Positions 1 to 11,221 of a DNA stretch of 64,000 bases are shown in pieces (the first letter of the stretch is position 1; each line of letters opens with the position of its first letter). This stretch comes from Nautilus pompilius (lineage: Eukaryota > Mollusca > Cephalopoda > Nautilida > Nautilidae), in contig JACATO010000688.1 in NCBI GenBank assembly GCA_018389105.1, positions 432,854-496,853 on the forward strand. The letters run 5' to 3'. A model generated the notes under the pieces. It did no database searches and was not told the origin of the DNA. It saw only the letters and a list, made by a program, of their open reading frames with translations. A program made the translations under genes and the position numbers.

Positions 1-1555
1 TAATGCCAGTAATTTGTTCCCAAAATAAAACTATGGACCCTGTCTTTAATATTATTTTAAGGTCTTGAATCAGTCACATTTGAGGTAGATTAGTCCATTT
101 TAATGGCAACTGTACTTGGCTTTCATTTTCATCACTTAATTTCTATATCTACAGCAATTTTTACATTTATACTAAGCAAAAATTAGTAGAAAAGAAAATG
201 AAATATCTTTGCAATTTTTAGTTTGTAATTTTTGAGTATGCATTTGTTTAATATCCCACACCATTTGCACACAGATGGAAATACATTGAAAGCATAGCCA
301 CTTAACATCTTGGAGCTGACATGCCGTGTGCTGCGGATGGAACCATTTGCTGTCATAGTCAACAGGCTATTCCAATGGCCTACACGCTTCTCAGACAGTT
401 TGAAAGGCTGGAGAGCAGATGACAAATGAGAAGTTCAAGGCCTTTTCCTTTCAGTATCTAATGATGAGATGGAGATAGCCTGGCAGGAAATCTATACACA
501 TCTGCTGAGTCTTATAACGCGATTCACCAGATTTCCTATGTGGTAGATAATTCAGACAATTGCTTTTGTATTTAAATGATGATATCAATATTTTTGGAAA
601 AATCAAGATGGCTGACGGAGCAGAATAAATGGAATAGTGTCGGTGAAAAAGATGTATACTAAATAGCAAAGGATTTATTTACCATTATTTATTTATTCAC
701 AAAAAATACATTAAAACTTTGTGCATTCTCATTATGTTCACAAAATCGAATGGTGAAGCTGCAATGCTTGCGTAGTAGGGTATTGATTTGCTAAAACTGA
801 AATAAGATTTCTGATTATGGGCGTCTAAAAGAGGGGGACAAGAGGAGGAGGAAACTGCTCCCTCCACCAGAAAGTTGATTGTGATAGTGTAATGATGGCT
901 TATTATTTGCTTGATTCGCCATGCTCAATGATGCAGCACTGATCAAACCTGGCCAAAGGCCAAAAGGGCAAATGTTGGGAAGGGAGTAGCAATATAGGAA
1001 AATACAATATAAGGCACTGACAGGGCGTGAGCGTGTCAAGATAAATAGCTAAACCATCTGTCTCTCTGTCTAGTTTTTAGAAACAAGCTAATTGGTTAGT
1101 TAAGGAATGAAGGGGTCACCATTTTGTTAGTATAACTATGTTACGTTTAATTAGTTAGTAACCCTAGCTGCACTTCTAACTGGTTAATCAAACTAAGTGC
1201 TTGGAACCAATCATTCTGGTGATAATCCTTATAATGTTAATTTGTCCATAAAATTAAAGGACAACCTTAAACATGATCTGGTTGTAAAAAAAGTGACTTT
1301 TCTCTTGAGAATTATGATTTTGAAAAGATGCAAAAGTAACATAGGGTTTCCGTCCTGTGTGGCTAAATTAATATTTACCATCTCTTAGTTATTCCCCACA
1401 CCTAAATGAAGCAGTCTATAAATATTGTACAATTTTCCCACAGCCAGTTCATCACGGAACACAGCTGAACCATCACCATGGCACCTTATACAAAGTATGA
1501 AACCTTCATAAAAGTGTAAGAAGTCATTCTTACTGCTTGGCCCAGAAATGTACGG
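1..1555. other. Intergenic, no gene recognised
   Basis: AT-rich sequence with short chance ORFs only. No domain, tRNA, splice-bounded exon or repeat could be recognised. The last part may hold the badly decayed N-terminal end of the hAT-like element that becomes readable from about 1,556. Confidence 0.5.
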
Positions 1556-3130
1556 GTGGATGCAACTAACTTTTTGGCCATTTGGAAGAAAACAGAGACG
1601 AACAACCCTGTATGTCAAATGGACAGTGCTTTTAAAGGGGACATCGAACAGAGCTGGAAAGTAACGTATCCAGTATTGTCGACCATTCTGTTTTGTTGTA
1701 CACACGACCTTGATTTACATTGTAAAGGAAGCAAAACTGGAAATGTTCAAAGCCTGTTTAATTCTTGTTTTGAATCAGGAGATGAGATGTTATGGAACAA
1801 TTTTGAAAATGCCCCAGCTAATGCTCCCTATACATCTGGTCGTGTAGAAAATGAGCTAATCAGTCTCTGTGAAGAAACTATCAAGGAAGAAATAGTTTCT
1901 TCAGCAAACAATTGCAATGGATTTTTAATAACTGCTGATGAAAGTGCTAACAATAGTATCATTGATCAGTGTACAAAGTTTGGCTTGAATCTAGAAAAAC
2001 TACATGGCCAATGATACAACTGGTGCTCTACGGCGGCAGGAAAGGAAAGAGACGAGAAAGCTACAATGAAACATAAGTATCCAAAAATTCTGTTTGTTTA
2101 GTGTGCTGCTCAAAAAACTCAGTTTGTTTGTGAACAACTTGAATTGTGTACCTGCGATACGTAGTACAACTGGTAGAATCAATGATATCGTACAATTTTG
2201 GAGTGCAAGATATAGGTGTATTATAATTTTTTTAAAAATACTTTGACTTGTTTTTTATCAGCTAAGTACACTCGCCACTACAGCTTCAGGTAAAACATGA
2301 CAAGATTCGCATCAATTAGAGTCTGCTTCAAGCACAGTGATGTTTATTTATTGTCTGTATTTTATAGCCACTTTTCAATGTTAGAATCTGTAACATGATC
2401 TCTCCAAGCCGTTGAACCTACCTGATATCATAAAATTGTGTGATCATGTTCAAGAACTTGTAAGCGTCTTTCGTGAATACCGACAAAAAAGCAGAACAAC
2501 AATTTAATAAATTTTTGGATAAAGTTCAACAGTTGTCGGAGAAGTTGAATATTGAATTATCTGCCCCTAGACGATGCAGACAGCAAACATTTGGATCTAA
2601 TGTTGGTGGCTCAATCGTGGAGGAATATTTTCGTCAAACATTGTTTATGCCATATTTGGACTCAATCATTTCATCACTAGAGCCGGTTTTCTGCAGAAAA
2701 CAAAACAGAAATTCTGTCTTTTTTCTTTCATCCTGTACAAATGGTGCACACTGGATGTCAAGAATTCAAAAACCAAATTGTAAAAATAAATGAGGTGTGT
2801 AAAATTGAAAACTTGGAAGCTGAAGCCATCACCTGGTTCAAGATGTGGTCCAAAAGGGGAGGAGAACGATATGTTAGCAGATTAAAAAAATGGACTCATT
2901 TGGTCGTTAGAGTTCACTGATCTATTCCTTCCGTTCATTAACCAATTCATATCGCTCTAACATCGCCAGTAACGACCCACACTGCAGAAAGGCGTTTAGC
3001 ACAATGAGAAGTGTGGAAGCTTGGCCAAGGTCAACAATGGCAGGCAGTTGTTTGTCTGGACTTTGTATGATAGGTGTTTATATAGCAAAAGTTACAGCTA
3101 ACAAGCACAGAGCTTATTCAGAAAATAATG
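1556..3130 (+). pseudogene. hAT-like transposase (DUF4371 / ZMYM1-THAP12-like), decayed
   Basis: Relic of a cut-and-paste transposase of the hAT-like group whose host-domesticated relatives are ZMYM1 and THAP12 (P52rIPK). Reading along + with frameshifts, parts of the family appear in the expected order. The DUF4371 start has ENAPANAPYTSGRVENEL, then a DUF4371-like ITADESAN (usual form ADETTD) near 1,920. Next come a KYPKILFVYCAAHK-like block near 2,075 (family: HC.sHrLNL) and PAIRSTTGRINDI near 2,155. The central block SAPRRCRQQT near 2,560 is followed by EEYFRQTLFMPYLD. The C-terminal dimerisation region near 2,985-3,070 reads AWPRSTMAG in a shifted frame. Stops and frameshifts break it into at least four pieces, so it cannot encode an active enzyme. 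No terminal inverted repeats or target duplication were found. Assignment to the family is firm; exact subfamily is not. Confidence 0.85.
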
Positions 3131-3200
3131 GTTAAATCTGCCTTGCTTTTCAATGTAGTGCAAAAGAAATATTTGAACAAACCAGGAAGGCATCTGACCA
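2274..3200 (+). repeat. Copy 1 of a 0.93-kb inverted duplicate (hAT transposase C-half)
   Basis: This segment matches 21,792-22,718 on the opposite strand almost base for base, with only scattered substitutions and small indels. Examples are cattaacc versus cgttaacc, and ggcgttt versus ggccgttt, the latter a one-base loss that breaks the dimerisation-domain frame in this copy. Similarity stops abruptly at both ends. At the left end this copy continues into the DUF4371 half, while the other copy runs into telomere-like repeats. Confidence 0.9.
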
Positions 3201-6200
3201 ATACAGCATTTTATTCTTTTGCCATTCCCGTTCCCTCCCTCCTCTTTAATTTTATTTTCTGGATATCTATGTTTCTGATTGTATCATCGTAAAATAAAAA
3301 TGACAAATGCATTTTTATACATTTTCCCCCTCTAGTTTAATTTTAGGTAACTCCGCCTGGTAGCAGTAACATTGGAAAAAAATCAACTTTCTTATATCAA
3401 GAATTATGGAATAGATCATGTCATGTGCAAGCAAACTTTGTTAAAAAGGCGGTCAGACACTTTGTTTAACTACAACTGAAAACATTTCAAATTACTTTTG
3501 TGAACCCTGACTCAACTGCCTCCAAAATATTGACACCTCTTGTCCCATGCCACTAATGCATGTGATTCATGACTAGTGTCTCTGATATGTAGGGGGAACT
3601 TTGGATAGTTGTCGCAGGGATAAGTTGGTAATACACTTAATCAAGAAAAGCTGGCGCTGTAACAATTGGCTAAAACCTTGATGGGCATTTTCTACTTTTG
3701 TTTGGCTTGTAATTTTTTGTTGGGACGGGCACTATCATTATTAGAATCACCAGAATATTTAACACTTGCACCCAGTAAATCTTAACATCGTTTTTTTATA
3801 TTTAGTCAATCAACCAATCAATTCAAATCTGATTGTAAATAATATTATTAAAATTATATAATTTCTTATTAGTTGCAAATTGTACAATATCGACATAAAT
3901 GATATCATTGATACACATGAAGAAAAGCAATCCAAGTTTACCATTTCTGTATTTGCTGTGTTATAAGCATTGTTTATCAAGTAGAAACAGAAGCATGAAG
4001 TACGTGCATTGTTTAGAATTGAGAAATCCCTTCTTTTATAAAAGAATTTTAGTTTTCTTTTCTTTTTCATTTAAGCGAAAAAGGTATGACGCTATCATAT
4101 AAGAAGAAATCAAACAGCCATTACTTGGTCTCCTTTGACTTGTCCATGTAAATGGCTTAGGTTTAACTTCTGTAGGCTTCACGCAATTACTCTAGCAATC
4201 AGTTTATTTAGTTATGTTCTTTGTTTACTTGCCACTTTCTGTTAATTTGATATGTTTGGTGAGATGTAATGAGTTACCTCCCTTTCCAAAAAAAATAATA
4301 ATAACAACAAAAGATAAATATGTGACATCCGAGCCATCGCTGATATTCCTGAAGGCAAAGCGATTTTTCATTTGCTTGTCTGACTGGCTAGCTGAAATCA
4401 TCAAAGTTGAAATGACAATGTAAATATTCATGGAATCTACACACAAAGACCAAGGAGCTGATTGACATCTCTACAGCCTTCAGCTCACAATGGCTGGGAT
4501 CTGTTGCTACAAATGTCTGGAGTCCCCCAGAGAGAACTGGTACCCCCCCCACTCCTTAACACCTTAAACTAATAAGGTTGTGTTATGAAAGCACTTAGAA
4601 TGCTTGGCTGCCCAAATAGTCCCCAACAAACCTAGACATCCAGCCATCAACGAAAACAATTGGGATTTGGAAATTCAGCTGCAGCAACTTTACTTAGAGC
4701 TGTAAGAAAGAAAAACATATTGAATTCCCTGATCGCAATAAATTTGTTATGCCATTATCATCATCCCAAAAATCTGAAGTAATTAGGGATGGTTGAAACT
4801 GATCAGAGTGTGAATCATCAGCGACAACTGGGTTTAAACTAAAATAAAGATAGACGTCAGAAATCTTTGATGACAACATGATATGTATATCTATTTACTA
4901 CTGATGATACGAGGCCATGATTACAAATTAGCTGAGATTCCACCATGAAGATATTTATTTAGTAATATCATTTTTGATAAGTGAAGTTAATTACTTGCAA
5001 GTGTAGTTAGTAGTGATAGTAAGAATTGCATTGATGGTCATTTTTAAATCTTAATTGCGACCTTTGTAAAGCCATAACAACGGTTCCTGCCTCTGACCTG
5101 TGCTTCAATTATTCAAAAGCTTTGTCCGACTGTAGTAGACAGATCAGCTGAACGAGCAACAACAACTATGTCTTCTAGGGATGTGAGAAAGATGCAGATA
5201 AAAGATTAAACTTTACAAAAGTCAAGTTAAACCACAAAGGATGGATACCATTCTTCCCCCATTTACTATGAAAAACCTGTAAACATTACTGAATTGGGTC
5301 ACACAACCTTCTATCACTGAAAACAGGTGGGGGAAGGCAAAATACTGTATCTTATCAGTTTTGAAACAAAGTACCCGTCCCTCACAAGATAAATGCTAAC
5401 CCTTATTCTATAGCCTGTAGAAAGTTTGGTTAACCTCTGAACATATTTCTTATAAGTCATTTTATCCACAAATATCTAATGACGCTTTTATCTCTTTCTT
5501 TAAAAATTTTTATTATGCATTTTCTCATTATCTCAAAATTATGTTTATCAAGATTTAAAAAAATAAAAATGTTAACTCATATAACTTTCATAAAGGAGAG
5601 AAAATGATAAATAAGACCTAAAATTAAAGTCTATCTAATTTTATTAATGTATTAAATAGATGGGTTCCATAAAATTGTAATGGACGCATTAACGTACTTG
5701 ACAAAACTAATCCATCAAATATCATCACTACATTTGCTGAAAGTAGATGATTGAATGGATACTTCCTCTCTTCCATTATTTTTTATTTATTTATTTATAT
5801 TTTTTAATCTAAAAATATGATTTGTAGAATCACTCATACGCTAAGACGTTTATGCTTTTTTAAAATTTTTTTTATTAATAAGAATTTGTTTCTTTGTTTT
5901 AACAAAAAAATTCCTAGCAGAAATTGATTTACCATACTTAACATTCTTCAGAGTGGGCCTGAAAATTATCAGTAATTAGTTTTAATCTTTTGAGAGAGAA
6001 AATTTAATTAAAACTTTTCATTATCAGCTTTTTGTTTTGTTCTTTTTTTTTTCGTGTTGTCTAAAACCAGAATTGACTGTATTTCGCAATAGCCATCCGG
6101 GGATGAGGATGCTGGTAGAATTGATAACACTAACACAGTCCAAGTAAAAACCAGTAACAATGGCACCAGCCTTTCTAAATTTTCCCAAGAGCAACCCTAG

Positions 6201-6914
6201 GAGAGCTAGTTAATCCTTCATGCGCCTAACAGAGTAGAAACAAATATGCTGTGTATTGTCAGTGAGAGACAGGTGGTTGGTTGTGCACAAATGAGCCGCC
6301 ATTTTCTACAACAGCAACAACAAGCAACAGAAAAGGATTTATTTTAAAATGAAACATTGTTTAAAAATTGTTTATCAACAGAAATGCTTGCAGATGTGCG
6401 AGGAAGTCTGAGGAGAGAAAGAGCCGAGTGTGTTGATCTTCATGCTTAGGGCAGAATCAATAGTATGAATTCTCACTCTATTAGGAATTTAGCTGGACTC
6501 TATCAAACTAAGAGCAGGTGACATCCTGACATTCTCAAGAGGGAAAACAATCAGAGAGTTCCTGGCAGGCATCCATGCCAGGAGTGAAGCTGGGGATAAA
6601 CTATCCTGTAGCATAATAAAAATACCTATTTATTCAAGGTCACTAATCCTTGAAATTGAACTGGAGTGAGGCCAAGGCTAGTTTGGTGAGTTCTAGGGTT
6701 TTCATCAAAACGAGAACTGCATGAAGAAAACCCTTCTGCAGATTTATCGGGAGTTTGCAAACAATGTTGTGTCTTTGTGCCTATCGATAATAAGAAGAAT
6801 CCTAAAAGAATCGAGGGCTTTCACAAATTTCCACCACATGGTAACACCAAGTACAAGACCTTGCTTAGAGACAGGGAAGCAGGACCATCTTGGGTTATAC
6901 CAGAACTTGCAAAG
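3201..6914. other. Intergenic, no gene recognised
   Basis: AT-rich with poly-A/T runs. The short ORFs here have no recognisable motif and no consistent exon borders. Nothing supportable was found. Confidence 0.5.
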
Positions 6915-7075
6915 AAAAGAAAGAGTCAGCAATACGATCTTTAAAACGATTAATGCTATCGTTATTAATTACACTATTTGGTAATTTATTCCACTCAAAC
7001 AATTATATTAATAAAAAAATTTTTTCTGATATCAAACGGTAATAGAATCTTGGCTATTTCTTGTCCACAGGACCA
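6915..7075 (-). mobile_element. LINE reverse transcriptase C-terminal relic
   Basis: On the minus strand a frame reads WNKLPNSVINNDSINRFKDR. This is the tail motif of non-LTR retrotransposon ORF2 proteins (W[ND].LP..VV.a.s...FK.rl), found just after the reverse transcriptase thumb. Upstream on the same strand another frame reads LLPFDIRKNFF, matching the preceding R..fS.RvV block. Frameshifts separate the pieces. It is a 3'-end stub, consistent with the 5' truncation usual for LINEs. Confidence 0.7.
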
Positions 7076-7654
7076 AAAACCCTATTTAAGGTGAAATCTT
7101 TATTGGGTGTCAGAAATGAGGTTTACTTTCCAATGTTCTTTTAATTTTATGTATACAACTGCTTACCTGTACATGTTACATATATGGAAACTTATCTATC
7201 TACAAAGTTTGCCATATAATGTATAAAAACACATCTAAGTTCACCTTTAATATTTGAACAGATTATGGGGATTTTTAGTATAATCACAGCTCCAAACGAA
7301 GAAAGAAATTTCCATGGCTTGGACCAAAATAAACGTATCAATATTTATCTATAATATTGATGTTTACTGTAAAAACATTATTAATTCTTGAGAGTGCTGC
7401 ATTGAAACCCACTCATCCTTCTACAAAGGCGATTTTGCTATCTGGTCGCATACAGAAGTCTGTGGAAAAACCTAAAACACCAAGCAAAATCTCTTAATTC
7501 TGAATTTTGGAGAAGATATTAATATTGCACAATTGTGAAATATTCAACTATTGAAACAATTACAGTGGAATAACACTTTTACAAATTTTGGTTTCCTAGT
7601 ATTTCAGAAAATGACAGTGTAAATTGTTTATTTGTTGGACAGATATAAACTCTC

Positions 7655-8103
7655 CTTGTACAATATACCTTATTATGTACTCTCTCTCTCTCATTCTCTC
7701 CTGGTACAATATACCTTGTCATGTACTCTCTCTCTCCCCTGGTACAATATACCTTGTCATGTACTCTCTCTCTCTCTCTCTCCTGGTACAATATACCTTG
7801 TCATGTACTCTCTCTCTCCTGGTAAAATATACCTTGTCATGTATTCTCTCTCTCTCATTCTCTCCTGGTACAATATACCTTGTCATGTACTCTCTCTCTC
7901 TCATTCTCTCCTGGTACAATATACCTTGTCATGTACTCTCTCTCTCTCCCCTGGTACAATATACCTTGTCATGTACTCTCTCTCTCTCCCCTGGTACAAT
8001 ATACCTTGTCATGTACTCTCTCTCTCTCCTGGTACCATATACCTTGTCATGTACTCTCTCTCTCTCTCTCTCCTGGTACAATATACCTTGTTATGTACTC
8101 CCT
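7655..8103. repeat. Compound minisatellite with (CT)n, about 11 units
   Basis: About eleven tandem copies of a conserved core (ggtacaatataccttgtcat, then gtac) are separated by (CT)n tracts of varying length, so the period varies from about 33 to 48 bp. The first and last units are the most diverged (ttattatg, ttgttatg). Long ORFs on both strands here come only from the repeat and are not genes. Confidence 0.95.
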
Positions 8104-10453
8104 CAAAAGCAATCAGAAATGGCAGCTCTTCTTCAGAATGATATCAGGTATAACACAAAGAGGTCACATCTTTATTTATTCTTATGGGAATCTACCTAGC
8201 AACACAATGACACCTTTGAGTCAAGGAAACTGTGGCTTGTTTTATTATTAAATAAAGAAATGTTCTTCTTGTCAATTGAAACCAAGGACCAGCAAACCAA
8301 TCAGATATCCTATTTTTTAATCAAACAAATAATATTTATTTATCTAATAATGATTATAGCATTCAAATTAATGGAGGGGATAAATATTTGATGGTAAATA
8401 AAATCTTGAGAGATAAACTGAAGCTGGATCTTTACAGATCATCCTGATGCTTTGAACTCTTTTCATTCTATGCTTTGTATTTCTTGACAGGTCTAAGGTG
8501 TGTTTCCGATCAGGAAACCTGTTTGAGCCCATGGAGAGCTACCCAGCAAGTACAGCTTTGTCTTCAAGGGGAAAAGGGGACAGAAAGAATCCCCTTTTAA
8601 TTAAAGGTGGGAAATGCTGCTGACCATCTGCTAATGAAGTGACTAGATGCTAAACACATTGAACAATGACTACCAAGCTCAATATGTGATTATCCTGTGG
8701 TGTTAACTTGCTGCCTCCTTTCCTCTCATCTTCCCCATGCATCATTTTTTAAAATTCATAAATGTCAGTGAATAATTTCATTTGCAGAAAGATGATCAAT
8801 GTAAATGCCGAAAACATTGCGGTAACATCAATATTAATTATGTGCGTGGCGGAATACCTCTTCCACTGCTTTTTATTCCCCCACTTCAGCCCCTCCCTGT
8901 CAAACAGATAAAAACAGTGTAGTGTTTTCCGTTTTATTCAGAAAAACGCCCCTGAACGTCGACAGGTGGACTGCAGACTGCTCCAGTATCCCTGTCCAAA
9001 AGTAAAACAGTACATAGTATTGCAGCATCCCTTGAGAACAGACTGCTGTATAAACAGCAGTCTAAAAATCCTCTCAAGAGCATATCATAGAGTAAGAAAT
9101 TAGCAGATTGCATTAGGAAAATAGGCAGCAGTCTCTACTGTGAACATATTTTAATATGGTGGATCACTGATTCTGTTTTAAAAGTAAATTTGTGTTGAAG
9201 AAACTTCCAAATGTTGCGATGTGATAGAGTTTTATCATTTGAAAGCTTTGCTACAGAAGGAGATGAGCAGGAAGAGAGAAGCTGGTTCCACATATGCTAA
9301 TGCTGTTTTATCCTGCATGATCTCTTTGCACCTCATCAACTTTCCTACTGCACAGGGCCAATTTTAAGTGGTCTACCATTCCATACTGGTCTATAGCTAG
9401 GTTAGCATGCACGCAATTCTGCCACACAATCTTTTTTCTGTAGTACTTCCAGATAACAATAGCATGTTTATCATCATTTACAACACTTAATGATCTGCTA
9501 ATTATAACTATGTTAGTCATGCAAACACAGCTGTTTTAGAAGAACTTTCTATAACCTCGGCACCATCTGGTCTCTTCCAACCTAAAAGAGGTTTTTGTCT
9601 TAAAGGCATTATGTTGGTGCATTGCATTAGCTATAAATGCTGGAATTGCAAAGTTATCTTCGGGTTTTTTGTTTGTTTTTCTACCGAACATTTATTGCTG
9701 ACTTCCTGTGGAACCTTCCAAACAATTCTGGCTGCTTGTGAACATGCGTAACAAAGCAAGTGAAAGTAGAGAACTTGGCCTCTGTTTCTGACTTGGCTCA
9801 AACGTGAAGTGATGGGAAGCACAACGGGACTCAGTTTATCAAGTGTGCCGCTCTTTTGGTAAAAGAATTACCATCAAAACTAATACTACCAGCTGTTGTC
9901 AACGGTTGGATATTAAGGAACCGTTATTCGTATACTGGCATTTAGTTTAGCAAGAAAACACTACATCTATGACCAGAACTTTGACGTCAACCTCGAACGT
10001 TCTAGATTTTGCATGATAAAGTTTAAGCAGACCTGCTGTAACATTACAATAACTTACTGATTTCTATGCCATGGCAAAAATGATCAAATTAAGAAAAATC
10101 TGACAAATGCGATGATTTGAAATTGAAGATAAAATAGATGATTTCCCCAAAAAAATCTTAGCAGTCACAACGGATGCAACTAAATTGAAAATGGTTAAAG
10201 GTGTAGTGTTGGGCTATAAGAGATGGCAAGTTTCGCTGACCACGATCTGTCGGTAATCACTGGTTTCACCCAGTACTGTTTTCTTAAAGCTGTAAATCAT
10301 CTATACACTTTTAAAACAGCTAAACATTTTTTTGTTGCTAAAATATGACTGCGGGTAATCACAGCGGTCAAAGTGGGGAAACATTTGGTATATTCTCTCT
10401 CCAAATCCAAGTTAAATAATGTAACTTTAATATAAAATTTAATAATGCAGATG
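8104..10453. other. Intergenic, no gene recognised
   Basis: No coding feature could be supported. The only notable structure is the perfect-stem hairpin at 9,031-9,078, listed separately. Confidence 0.45.
9031..9078. repeat. Two-tier perfect inverted repeat (hairpin)
   Basis: A 10-base perfect stem (agactgctgt / acagcagtct, 9,040-9,049 and 9,054-9,063) with a 4-base loop sits inside a second perfect 7-base pair (cttgaga 9,031-9,037 / tctcaag 9,072-9,078). The arms between the tiers are unequal (2 versus 8 bases). It could be a short RNA hairpin or a palindromic transposon remnant; nothing shows transcription. Confidence 0.6.
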
Positions 10454-10455
10454 TA

Positions 10456-11219
10456 CAGTCATACCCTGACTTATGTTGGTTTTCTGTTAATAATATTAAC
10501 TTCAGTGTATGCAACTTTCCGTTACCTCAGTCAGCGAACACATTAAAGACCCATAAAAATTTTTAAAAATCACCTAAAAACCAATAAAAAAAGTGCAAAA
10601 TCACTTAAAAATAAATGATAAAATATGTAAAATAATTTATAAAATTATTTAAAAGCTTAAAATTTTTCTTTAAATATTGTGTACAGTACACATTAATTTA
10701 CACGACGTTCGGCACCTATAGTTCCAGCGCTCGCCGCGTGGTGGCGCTGTAGTTCCTGTCAGCTGATTCAAACTTGTGCATGTGTTTTTTTGTTTGCAGC
10801 AGCAGCAGCCATCTCGTTAGCTTTGAACATGTGGCTGCATTTGTTCCCCAGGGCTCCGAAGGAAGTTCCTGCTGATAGCTCCCCCCACACCAATGCTGGT
10901 GCTATATCGTCGGAAGCTCGGCTCTGCCATGATAAAACGCCATGGAAAATGGCGGAAAGGTTGCTGCCATTGCTCGTGCTTTCGGCTTGGATCGGACGAC
11001 GGTACCCACAACCTCCTCCGGCTTATCGATCACATCGATGCCGCCCATCAGGTAAATATGTATAAATTTATTAAAGAGGAATGTAGAAATGTTGAACTAT
11101 CGAACGACTTATTGTATTCCTACGCGCCGGTGTTATTAGGGACGTTGTGGGGCTATCTGTAGGGGTTTAAGTCCAGATTGTTGGGACGAATTAACAACGT
11201 AAGGGGCCAGGTATGACTG
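10456..11219 (+). mobile_element. Non-autonomous pogo/Tigger-type DNA transposon (764 bp)
   Basis: The element begins CAGTCATACCctgacttatg and ends with the inverse complement (ccaGGTATGACTG). It is flanked on both sides by TA (10,454-10,455 and 11,220-11,221), the target duplication of the Tc1/mariner superfamily. The two ends pair over roughly 35 bases with mismatches. The CAGTCATACCT start is typical of Tigger/pogo ends. Inside lies a fragment of a CENP-B-type helix-turn-helix, while the DDE catalytic part is missing, so the element needed a transposase in trans. The interior is more GC- and CpG-rich than its surroundings. Confidence 0.85.
10893..11004 (+). pseudogene. CENP-B-type DNA-binding domain fragment of a pogo/Tigger transposase
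   Basis: The reading YRRKLGSAMIKR at 10,905-10,940 continues, after one extra base, as MENGGKVAAIARAFGLDRTT at 10,942-11,001. This matches the N-terminal CENP-B/Tigger helix-turn-helix pattern (K..iI...e.G.k...iAr.fgv..sTv). The frame change at 10,941 and stops on either side show it is dead. Its position just inside the 5' half of a TIR-bounded element fits the transposase N-terminus. The three reading frames across it give misleading ORFs. Confidence 0.75.
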
Positions 11220-11221
11220 TA

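Noticed and set aside
1385..1705. 106-residue minus-strand ORF
   Set aside because: It lies opposite the readable hAT-like frame and has no motif of its own.
7579..8251. Six overlapping ORFs of 66-191 residues over the CT-rich region
   Set aside because: They repeat the minisatellite period in every frame and both strands and so come from the repeat.
10800..11051. Apparent CpG-rich 252-base exon with acceptor and donor
   Set aside because: It lies inside a TIR-bounded pogo/Tigger-type element, and its content is a broken CENP-B helix-turn-helix; the splice-like borders are probably coincidence.
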